Shown: positions 41,001 to 53,000 of the stretch, in pieces
How the letters are laid out: each line of letters starts with the position of its first letter
How positions within the stretch are numbered: the stretch's first letter is position 1
Source of the DNA: Liolophura sinensis
Lineage: Eukaryota; Mollusca; Polyplacophora; Chitonida; Chitonidae
Assembly (NCBI RefSeq): GCF_032854445.1
Contig: NC_088305.1
Location: forward strand, 15,301,717-15,365,716
Length of the DNA stretch: 64,000 nt
Direction of reading: 5' to 3'
Notes under the pieces: generated by a model
The model's input: only the letters and a program-made list of their open reading frames with translations
Told to the model about the DNA's origin: nothing
Database searches by the model: none
Translations under genes and position numbers: made by a program

Positions 41001-44000
41001 ACGTTTGTGGAAGAAAAGGTAGAACATCGTGTCTTATAAAATGAGAAAAAATCGACGATGATTTGTTCAAGGTGTTTTGGCTGATATCTTTCTCACAAGT
41101 GCTTAGGCGGACTCCATGGTGTGTATAATATGGTTTCGTTGGAGAGGTCCTTATGTGTCGCCGGTAACATAACATTGTTTGAAATTTGGAAAATCGGAAA
41201 AATTTCTTTAAAAGTCTTCTGTGAAATTTTTTATGGATATTAGTGCGTTTCAGTACATATTCGTACACATTAAGGCGTTCAAAATTCGCATAGCTGCGTG
41301 CGATTTCAGTGGATATATGTTACATAGCATGGTTGTATCGTGTTTTTTGTAAAAGTGCCTTGATTCTTGTCTGTCAGCAGGTATATGTAATGATAATGAT
41401 TTGTTTATTTAGTAGATTGGTATTATACGCCGTAATCAAGAAGAGTAATGGTAATGAGTCGATGTTTATTTAATTTGGCGATAGTAGAAAATTCAGAAAT
41501 TAAGTATTTATATCTGTGGAATTGCCTGTACAGTTTTCTATGGTATATTTACATATACAGGCTATAAATAGTGAGGCAGAAATAACATCCAAATTTAACC
41601 CAATGTGGTAATGTTAACTATGGGCATATTTTTTTTTTTATCTTTGTGCGTTTATATATTTATGAACTGCTGAAAATATTAGCACAAAAAAGAAAAGACG
41701 ACATATTTACAGGGATAAATTTATCTGATGTACCCATGATTTCCGGTGATTATATGGGATGGGTATTTGATATTCAGTGTGCAAAACATCGACACCGGCA
41801 TATAATTTGTTCATATACGGTATGGTGTTTTTTCTGAACGAGTATCTTTGTAAAATGTTGACCATCCATTACACTGTATGACTTTCTGGACTCTTGATGT
41901 ATTTAAGCATTGAGCTTCCAAAATACAGACTGAAGGAAATTAGCACACATTTAATATGCTAAAGGGCCTGGTATGATAAGGCGGGGAATCGGCCCCGATG
42001 CAAGAAACCGTGCACCTCAAGAAACGAAACTGTATATATCTGTGACTGACAGCTTGCTGACACAGTCGTGAGGCTACTTCTTTTTCAGTTCTATTTTACT
42101 CTTCTTTTCGTGCTGTATGGCAACCATGCGACTTATAAAGCTCCAAACATACATTGAGGAAATGTACAAGTCATGAAATTGAAAAATAGTAGACTCCAGT
42201 CGCACTGAAATATCTTTTGTTTTGCATCAGACACTGTAGAGTAGAGAAAATTACTGCACCACAAATATAACTTTCTGAAAAATTATCGAGCACCCAGTTA
42301 TGCACCAATCAATTAAATACATATAGCTAGAGGACCACAGGTGCTCTCAACCAGGATTCAGGTATAAGTTCGCTATAGTTGCCACACGTTACGTAATACC
42401 ATGGCTGAACAGTTCTCCATTCTAATTCATAATAACACTTATTTAATGCAAGACATCCTGTATCTTTACTCGCCCAAAAGTATGTAGCAAAAAAGAGAAA
42501 AAAAGATTCGAACTTCTCCTCGAGGTGCAATGCGGTCTCCACATTGAATTCGTTAGTTCACTGTACTATAAAGGATGCTTGACAGACTATTGCGGAAATA
42601 CAAATTTTAAACTTGCCAAAACATGACAAAACGGGTCACATTATAAAGTTTATGTTTTACGTATGAAGACAAACGTTAACCAGAACGAAAATTTGACAGA
42701 ACGTAGAAATACACGTATAAAAGTTTCATTAAAGATATTTTCTGGTTAACGTTGATATTCACAATGTAAATTAAAGACACGGTGCCTCGTTTGAACGAAA
42801 AATTGGCGTTTTTGATCGGGAGTGCATACTTGGGGGATTATTGCTAAGCAGCCATCTCTTTTATAGCCGTATAACTTTTATGGGTGCTTCGACCCAGTTT
42901 TATACTTCCAGTTTGGAAGTTTACAGAACTGTGCGGAGATTTTGAAATTTGCACTTTCTTATCGTACCTCTCTGGGGTCGATTCTCCGGCTTATCGTACC
43001 CTTTTGGGTTCGATTCTCCACCTTACCGTACCTCTCTGGAGTGGATTCTCCGCCTTACCGTACCTCTGTGAGGTCGACTCTCAGCCTTATCGTACTCCTC
43101 TGGGGTCGATTCTCCGACTTGCCGTACCTATCTGGGGTCCATTCTCCGCCTTATCGTACCTATCTGGGGTCCATTCTCCGCCTTACCGTACATATCTGGG
43201 GTCCAATTCTCCGCCTTACCGTACATATCTGGGGTTCATTCTCCGCCTTACGTACCAGGTTCTTTATACACTTTACAGTTTTACATTTATCAGGTACTGG
43301 AATTTATACTCTTCCCTTCTTTGTGTTTTAGACAAGACAAGACCTTACAAGACTTGGTCTACAAACTAGTTCCTGGGCTATTTAAAGGTAAGATTATACA
43401 TTCCATTTTTTCTTCTCCCAATAAATGTTTATCGTTATCTATAACCCGTGAATTCATCTTTAATAACAGCTGTATATTTCATATTTATGTGTGAATTTGG
43501 TGCTCTCTCGCCGTTTTTATCATCAATACTTTACGTGTATAGAAATACCTACATACAGTACACTGGGTCTTTTTAGATTTGTTGGCATTATTTCAGGGGA
43601 CGAGGTATTTATTTATTTTAGAAGCGTCTTAAAGAATTAGCAAGGAATTGGTAATAATAATAATAATAATACAGCATGTGTATAATACCATCCTTGTCAG
43701 GCGTGCTTGGTTGTCACGGTATGAAATGCAGTGAACTGTGAAATGAACTTTCCCACAGCTTAAACCATGCCGATTTCGTCCGCGTGATATGTCGACAGAT
43801 GCTTCCTTGCACGTGCATATGCATTGCAAGCGAGAAGGGATTTTTCGTGAAATATCAGCAGCTAAGATCTAAACTTAGTTAAAGTGTCGTCCCTGGGGGG
43901 TGGGGTGGGGTGGTGTGAGGTGGGGTGGTGTGAGGTGGGGTGGGGTGTTGTTACTCCTGGAGTTGATTTTAACAAACACGATCATTTACAATTTTTGCAT

Positions 44001-47000
44001 ATTCTCATAATGCGACAATAATAAACTATAATAATTAAATTTGACTTGATGTCAAGTGTCAAATTAGGCGTATATATAAAGAGAATCAATTGTCCCAAGC
44101 CGGCCCTAACAGCATTTCACACCCTGTTTAAATGTGGCCTCTTCGTTTGGATTCAACATTTTGGGGAAATATGAAGTATATTGAAATGCATGATGTCACG
44201 TATACACACTCATATCGGCATAAGAACCCTCCTTGTGTCTATGGGGACATCGTCATACCTGCATAAGAACTTTCCCTGTTACAACGGGATGTCGCCATAC
44301 CAACATAAGACCCTCCCTTTGTCCAAGAGGACATCGTCATACCGACATAAGAACCCTCCCTGTTACAAGAGGACATCGTCATACCAACATAAGAACCTTG
44401 CCTGTTGCAAGGGGACATCGTCATACCGACATAAGAACCTTGCCTGTTACAAGAGGACATCGTCATACCAACATAAGAACCTTGCCTGTTGCAAGGGGAC
44501 ATCGTCATACCGACATAAGAACCGTCCCTGTTACAAGGGGACATCGTCATACCGACATAAGAACCTTGCCTGTTACAAGGGGACGTCATCTTGTTATCAT
44601 CGGAACAGTGCTAAAAGTGACGTTATGTGCGACACAATAGATCATGCTCGGACAGATGGCAAAATGCGTCTTGTCATAAAAGCCTTCGTCCTAATGCGCA
44701 AACCCGGGGCTGTTTTAGCTGTGCTGGCGACCCGCTTTACAACAAATAGTTTCTTGCAAAAAAAAAGAAAAAAGAAAATCGATCTTCATTTGTAGTCAAA
44801 GACGTTTTTGGAGAAAATTCGATTAAGATCTTAGTGTGATCCGATGGAGAACCAGCATTACGATTGTGTTGGCGATGCCATTGATGATTTCTAAGGCCCG
44901 GAGGGAGGGAAGGAGGGAGTGGGAGGGCTGGTGATGAGGCTGTCAGCATGGCTAAAGGCCCAAGCCCCTTGGTGTTGATCTTGGGGGAATCTTTTCAAGT
45001 TGTCAGGGCGTCAAAATCAAGCTGAGGGTCACATTAACTAACTGTTAACACCTGATTATTTTTTATGAAACTGCTGTTCGCTATCACTGTTGCTTTCCTC
45101 TTCGCCCTTTTTCTATTTAGGAAAACTGTAAGGAACTGTCTCTGTGATACAAGATTGACGTGATCAATAGAAACACGATGTTGTAAAAAGTTTGAGTGAG
45201 TCAAGATACACATAGAACTGTCCAGATGCTCGTTGTCAAATTGATATCAGCATCGTGATTATCTGGTCATGAGTAGCCGGTTGTCACATTGGTGGCGGCT
45301 TCGTGGCCATCTGGTCATGAGTAGCCGGTTGTCACACTGGTGGCGGCTTCGTGGCCATCTGGTCATGTTGCCGGTTGTCACACTGGTAGCGGCATTGTGG
45401 CCATCTGGTCATGAGTAGCCGGTTGTCACATTGGTGGCGGCTTCGTGGCCATCTGGTCATGTTGCCGGTTATCACACTGGTGGCGGCTTCGTGGCCATCT
45501 GGTCATGAGTTGTGGGTTGTCACTCTGGTTGCGGCTTCGTGACCATCTGGTCATGATTAGCCGGTTGTCACATTGGTGGCGGCTTCGTTACCATCTGGTC
45601 ATGAGTTGCCGGTTGTCACACTGGTGGCGGCTTCGTGGCCATCTGGTCATGAGTAGCTGGTTGTCACATTGGTGGCGGCTTCGTGGCCATCTGGTCATGA
45701 TTAGCCGGTTGTCACACTGGTGGCGGCTTCGCGGCCATCTGGTCATGTTGCCGGTTGTCACACTGGTAGCGGCATTGTGGCCATCTGGTCATGAGTTGCC
45801 GGTTTTCACATTGGTGGCGGCTTCGTGACCATCTGGTCATGAGTAGCCGGTTGTCACATTGGTGGCGGCTTCATCTGGTCATGAGTAGCCGGTTGTCACA
45901 TTGGTGGCGGCTTCATCTGGTCATGAGTAGCCGGTTGTCACACTGGTGGCGGCTTCATGGCCATCTGGTCATGAGTAGCCGGTTGTCACATTGGTGGCGG
46001 CTTCGTGACCATCTGGTCATGAGTTGTGGGTTGTCACACTGGTGGCGGCTTTGTGACCATATGGTCATGAGTTGCCGGTTGTCACGCTGGTGGCGGCTTC
46101 GTGGCCATCTGGTCATGAGTTGTGGGTTGTCACTCTGGTTGCGGCTTCGTGACCATCTGGTCATGAGTAGCCGGTTGTCACATTGGTGGCGGCTTCGTGA
46201 CCATCTGGTCATGAGTAGCCGGTCGTCACACTGGTGGCGGCTTCGTGGCCATCTGGTCATGAGTAGCCGGTTGTCACATTGGTGGCGGCTCTGTGACCAT
46301 CTGGTCATGAGTTGCCGGTTGTCACACTGGTGGCGGCATTGTGGCCATCTGGTCATGAGTTGTGGGTTGTCAGTGTGATAACCGGCAACATGACCATATG
46401 GTCATGAGTTGCCGGTTGTCACGCTGGTGGCGGCTTCGTGGCCATCTGGTCATGTTGCCGGTTATCACACTGGTGGCGGCTTCGTGGCCATCTGGTCATG
46501 AGTTGTGGGTTGTCACTCTGGTTGCGGCTTCGTGACCATCTGGTCATGACTGATGGGTTGTCACACTGGTGGCGGCTCCGTGGCCATCTGGTCATGAGTT
46601 GCCGGTTGTCACACTGGTAGCGGCTTCGTGGCCATCTGGTTATGAGTTGCCGGTTGTCACATTGGTAGCGGCATCGTGATCATCTGGTTATGAGTTGCAG
46701 GTTGTTACATTGGTAGCGGCATCGTGACTATCTAGCTATGCGTTGCCGGTTGTCACACTGGTATCGGTTTGATTCATCTGATTATGAGGTTTTCACACCG
46801 TTGTGACGCCATCGTAACCATCTGGTTATGCGTTGCCGGTTGTCAGATTGGTAGCAGCCTTGTGACCATCTGGTTATGAGTTGCCAGTTGTTACACCGTC
46901 GTAGCGACATCGTAACCATCTGGTTATGAGTTGACGGTTGTCACACTGTCGTAGTGGCATCGTGACCATCTGGTTATGAGTTGTCGGTTGTCATACTGGT

Positions 47001-50000
47001 AGCGACCTTGTGACCATCTGGTTATGAGTTTCCGGTTGTCACACTGTCGTAGTGGCATCGTGACCATCTGGTCATGAGTTGGCGGTTGTCACTCTGTCGT
47101 GGTGGCATCGTGACCATCCGGTAATGAGTAAGGGGATCATGGTTAAGGGGCATGCCATTCAATCACTATATGGCTTGTGTACACACTGATATGCTTCTTT
47201 GATGAACCAATCTACGCATTCGATAATTCACATTTATTAATTTATTTTATTGTGTTTTTCTACTCCGTAGTCAAGAACAGGAGAGAAAACCCCGATTATT
47301 TCATCGTCTGGTCGCGACTTATAGAATGGACTATTCTTGTTCCACTTTTGGAATTCCAGAGCGACTAAATGCAGCCTCACGGCTTTAAGTCTCGCCTCCG
47401 ATGCATGTAGCGTCAAACGTTTTATTATCATGTGACGTCCGGGTTGAGGTTTTACGTGGAGCCAGCATGCATAGGGCAGTAGCCACGAGCTATCCTGTCA
47501 GACATCGCCATCACCATCACCATTCACCTGTATTTGGCCGTAACTAATTAACAACTGTAATACAAGGTGAGTTAAAGGAATGCGCCCGAGGGCCCCGTGT
47601 TAATTCTATTGAGAGCGCGCGGCGGACATAATTGATGTCGGACGTAGTTAATGGGGCGAGCAATAATGGAATGACGATCGATACACAGAGCCTCGTTCTG
47701 GTGTTGTGTGCCGTGTGAATCGCCGTGATGATGTGTAACGTAATATCCCAGCTTGTCAGCCGTAGCTGCTTATGAGCCAGCGTAAACCTGCGACTTGACA
47801 GCTTACTTCAAGTGGCATCCGGGAGTTTAGCCGAGATTTGAAGAATTGTAAAGCAGCTTTTTCGTAATCATATGTACTTAAGCTAGTGCTTCTCATTTGT
47901 TCAAGAATTCCATGTAGGTATACGATGACCAACCTGTTACAGATTTGCATTCTGTCCCGGGGATACGATTGATGACTGGCTCGTATAATATGTAAGTCAC
48001 TTACATCCACACATCACATTTTGTGTGCCATTGATCCACTCGTCATTGTCAACATTTTGACTGGCAATAAGTTTGATGAAAAACCGATTTTTTGGCTTTG
48101 AGTTCTCATCATTAGCTGTTATTCTAACATCGCCAGCATTTCTGGCTGCAGTTTCGAGGCGGGGGGTGGGGTGGGTGCGGGGGTTTGGGTTGATGGGCAG
48201 GGGTTTGGTATCATAATGTTATTGTAATGTTGATTTTTTTACCAATATGCCATACCCACTCTCCTGTAGGTATGATTTTGGAGATATCCCCCAACACACC
48301 GTCTTTTAACCACATATTTTCGCAAAATTTTTCAAATTTATCTTCACAGTCAATGAACGAAAGTTGAGATTTCGGCTTTCCTTAGTTTATTAATCTCAGC
48401 TAGATTACTGATGATGGAGATGTTCCGCACTTTGTCGAAGGTCCGTCTCGGCCAGAGCCGGCACATTCTGGCCATGTCGGATACAAGCGATTAATGCCTG
48501 CCAGGCAACAAATAGTCCAAAGAAAGCTTTCTAAATCTCATATATCAACGAAGGCGGTTAAGAGAGATGTATCAACTGACAGTTACCGCTCCACTGCATC
48601 ACGACCGCACAACTCGGCGGTAATACCTCCCCCCCCCCCCCCCCCCCCCCCCGTGGGCTGACACCACGCAGACGCCAGCGGGAGAAAACAGGCAGCCGCT
48701 AACCCTAGTATTTGTAAAGATCCACGCCATAAACCGACTAGCCATAAATGTCATAACCGCTTCTCGCTACATAAACAAGTAACGTATTGTGAACGCTATA
48801 CCGCCATACCACCTCCCTCTTTCCCGGTACTGACCTTATTACGAGCATTACTGAGGGTCTTATTTTTCCTCAGTCGGCCTTCAGTGACGCTTCACTCGGT
48901 GCTTGCTACGAAGGTTGTTCAGACGTCTAATGCTGGCCTCCACATCCCCCAGTCCGCGCCTAATAACGCCTACAATACCGCAGCCCTGAGCCCTATGGCT
49001 ACATCAGAGTGAGTCGTTAACGTGAGCACATAGAGCCCCTCTGTGGAATTCTTCAGGGACAATCGTTAGCTTTGAAAGTGCCCCGGTGTGTACAAACTTA
49101 AACCTATCGACCCTTAGATAAACGGTCCGAGGGGTTCTTCAAGGGACTTGTGGTCTGCGGTGAACCACTTTTGTTCGTCACGCCGGCAAGGAATATATCT
49201 GGGACTGTCTTGCCGGAATGCATCAGTTGGACTTTCCTTGAACAGTATCCGAGGGCCAGTTGAGCTTTCTGTGGAGAATCAAGTGTGGAAAATCAGAGTT
49301 GTAAACAATTAGCAATTCATTATGCCTTCAGCTAATTGAGGCTGTGCCTGTGTTTAGGATTTTGCTCATTGTTTGGTTTGTGATCAGCCTCCTCTGAAAG
49401 TTTCCACTGTTTTCAAACGGGCCTGGAACGTTTATAGAAAGAACCACGGACCTGGAACCTTACGGAAAGAACCACCGGCATGGATCCTTTACGAAAAGAA
49501 CAGTGGCCAAAAATGGTCTGTTTGTGTTCAATGATACCCACATATGTTCAGTCGCGTTACCTTGTTGCATCTGTATTCTATGAATTTGTTAAGGTGTATG
49601 GATTTGTGTTAATAATGTTGTTATTACGTGTTAAGGTATGTTTTGCTTAAATGTCGAAAGAATGCTGGCTAAAATGACGTAAAGCCTCGTCCCAGGCATT
49701 TCCTTTTTTCACGTCGTCGACTTTTGCGATTGGTCTATTGCATGTAAATGCACACCGTATTCAAAAACCCATTAGAGTGTTGACCCATTACACATTGGCA
49801 TTATTTCAGTCGAAAATAGGTCATAATTTCTCCTAATCCACGAAAGCGTATCCCTTGTGTTCTATTTAACTAGCTTTGGAGCTTCATGTTACTCATATCT
49901 TCATTTGGAATGCTCAGCTAAAGTTCAACACAGCCCTACAGTTGCAATAGTACCCAATTATTCATAAGGGGCTTATATATACTGTGCATGTGTGTAGATT

Positions 50001-53000
50001 CCGTGTAGCTTACACAAGCAATATATTTAAAAATTTCTACATTTTACTAACGCCAGTTGGTTTCACAGCAAGGTACTGCATACGAAACGTGTGCTCAGTG
50101 TTTCTTAAACTTGAACGAGCGTGTATATACATGACACCATTGCGCATGCTTACCCAGGAAATATTTTCTTGTGCGTACGGTATGTGTTACAAAGCAGAAA
50201 GCAAAGATAAGTGTTTATCTGGAGAGTATCGCCAGACACTCGGAACCGCGGAGGTGTAATATAAGCGATAACACAGTCGCCCTCAAGCTAATCTTTACAG
50301 CTTATTAGCAAACGGCTAATTTACAGTGCAAACAAAAAAAAAAGAAATAAACGACTGTGAAAAAATATTTTAAGCGAGCTACTGCTACACGACGAAATGG
50401 CAGGTGTAATACGGTGTATTGTTATTTGTTTATATATACACGCGGATAATTTAGTGTCAGTATCTCTGTATATATATATCGTTCGCTTGTTTCTGCTTGT
50501 TTCTCTATGTCTCGTTGGCTTGTTTCTCTATGTCCCGTTTTCAGTGATGCTGGACTGGGTTTATATCTATACACGTATACACCAAATCTGATCAGAGTGT
50601 AAATCAATACATCCAGCTGTTTGTACGGATAGCTTTATTTATTCTTTCCAACATGGTTATAAATAGTTGTATGATGAAGTATATAGGCTGACGAACACTT
50701 GCTCAATCCTCAATAGAGACAGGTCATTCTCTGTCATACTGTAATACATTTACATTACTGTAAAACGAGTCCCAACGTTTCCTTTTCATGCACTGTTTCC
50801 TCGGCGCGGTTGTTGAAAACTGTTTTTAGACTTATTACTAGATTGAACTTCATGCCAAGTCTTCAATTTTGTGCTTAACCTAAAAATAATTGCGTAACAG
50901 TATATTAAAGATGAACTAAATCTGCTACTGTTATACTTAATCTTTGGACAGCTGCATTGGCTGCTGAATTGCGTTTCAAATATTAAATATAAAATATGAC
51001 TTGATGCCAGTGTTACACTTTCGAACAACTGGGCCCTGATTGAAATCCGGGAATGTTCTTACCACGTTATTGCAGTAATATTGACGATGTAACGTTAATC
51101 CATAAGCATTCATTTATTCGTTCCATATACAACCAGACCCAGGAGCCTCTCACCAATTCGGTCGCTGTGAGTTCAAGTTCAGCTCATTCTGGCTTCCTCT
51201 TCGGCCGTACGTGGGAAGGTCTTGCAGCAACCTGCGGATGGTCCTGGGTTTCCCCCGGGCTCTGCCCGGTTTCCTCCCATCATAATGCTGGCCGCCGTCG
51301 TATAAGTGAAATATTCTTGAGTACGGCGTAAAACACCAATCAGATAAATAAATAAATAAAATATTCAACCAGTGATCTGAATATCTCAGCGTCTCATATG
51401 CATATACATTTTGTTACGTATTTAAAATATAAATATGTAGAATGAATCCGGAATAATACCACTTAATATAGCTAAAATTTAATGTTTTTTTCTTGAGCCG
51501 TTCAGTGTCAACAAGGTACTGTGATAGCTTGATATAAATTCTAGTTTTAATACATAACCGATGGAGTGTGTTGCCAGATCAAGAGGTGTTGCATTTTTTT
51601 AATTTTTTTTTTTTTTTTGCTAATTTGATAGGGTCAAGTTTTTAGCATATAAAACTAAAGTAACCTGACAAAGACTGTCAAACGGCCTAGTACTGATATA
51701 CAAACTTCTAACTATACTGGTTTTGTTTTTATTCTTTTAGCGTTTAATATGCAATGAGGCTATAATGTCAATTTAAATATCACTGAAAATTAATTTACTA
51801 GTATTGTGCTCTCCGGCCGTACGTGGGAAGGTCTGTCAGCAACCTGCGGATGGTCCTGTGTTTCTCCCGGTCTCTGCCCGATTTCCTCCCACCATAATGC
51901 TGGCTGCCGTCGTATAAGTGAAATATTCTTGAGTACAGCGTAAAGCACGAATCAAATAAATAAATGAATAATTTATAGTGGTATTAAGCAGGTAAAAAGT
52001 GGCGTACAATTTGTATGTATTTATGGTGAGGCTTTAATCATTGTAAATATAAATCTTATACCCTTTTTACTCTGTTAATAGTGTAAATCCATACCCTTTT
52101 TACTCTGTATATACATGTAAATCCATATTTACTTATTTATAATCCATGTAGACTTGAGAAATAATTTTGAGGAGGATTCCAAGTATGCTCTTTCCCGGTT
52201 AGATTAACTAATTAATAATGGCAGTTATCATAAACATATCAGGATAGAAAAAACTGAAATTTCAGTTCAGTCAAGAACTTTATTCAGGCACCTCAAATAA
52301 TTTTATTTGACAACAGATCAATCTTGCTCGCCAGAGACCTGCTAATTAACAATTTACAGGTTTTAAATTAATAACAATGTGTTTGTTTATGAGTCGACCG
52401 ATGACCCGCCCTTCACTTTTTCTGTTCCACAGGGGAGATGAAAAGGCGCAGAGATTATTATGTCGATAAACCTGGAGGTAAGGACAGTGTTCTTAGCTCT
52501 AATTCTGTCACCTCTTTGCTCCCGTACTCTAAACTCGTGCTATTGCGAACATCTTAAAGATATATCAAAAGTCAAATGTGTTAAAGTACAAAATAAAGGC
52601 TACTATCTGTTTTAAGCTTTTTTTGATCATACAGTAACATTTGATACAAAGCTTCTTCAATTAATAGAATTATAAATATTATACACAATTCATTATGTTT
52701 TCAAACATGCTAGGGTCGAGATATTGTAACTTCTGTTGGAGGTACTGCAGCATTGTAACTTCTAACAGTCATTACCGAAATCGTTTTTCTTTGTTATTGC
52801 TGTTATTTTTTTTTTTTTTTTTTTTTTTTTTGGCATTTTGATTGTGGAAAGGGAAGAGAATCTCTTCGAGCTTTGCTTATTGTTACTTGTCACTAATTAT
52901 ATCACATGTGGATGAAGATTTCTGCGGAAATTTCAGGTGTTATATACCATAGAAATATCCCTCAATATCGTACTTCCTGATACAGTGTTGACATTTGACG

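Larger units (their letters stand above)
38887..43331 (+). other. Intron 2 of the PCGF gene
   Basis: 4.4 kb, gtaaga to tgttttag. It contains the SINE-derived minisatellite at 39.3 kb, a SINE fragment at 41.4 kb and the 32-bp array before exon 3. 39670-41390 and 41450-42950 show no gene. The part at 40290-40450 is dense in ATTA/TTAA words and could be regulatory. Confidence 0.85.
43388..52432 (+). other. Intron 3 of the PCGF gene (9 kb)
   Basis: gtaaga to gttccacag. It carries a GT-rich run, the 42-bp array, the 1.9 kb 48-bp array, a poly-C run and two SINEs. 47280-48620 and 48660-51129 have no recognisable gene. 47575-47700 is a GC-rich block with several ATTA words that looks unlike ordinary intron DNA. 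Confidence 0.85.

Noticed and set aside
42884-43369. Open frames ending across PCGF exon 3
   Set aside because: They are generated by the 32-bp array and use a different frame from the conserved exon.
44181-44795. 204-codon plus-strand and 116-codon minus-strand frames
   Set aside because: Both follow the 42-bp minisatellite. Frames are open in several registers at once, which is typical of tandem repeats and not of genes.
45445-46620. Long open frames on both strands in the 48-bp array
   Set aside because: The unit is a multiple of three, so any unit without a stop stays open. The proteins are pure repeats and no known domain is present.
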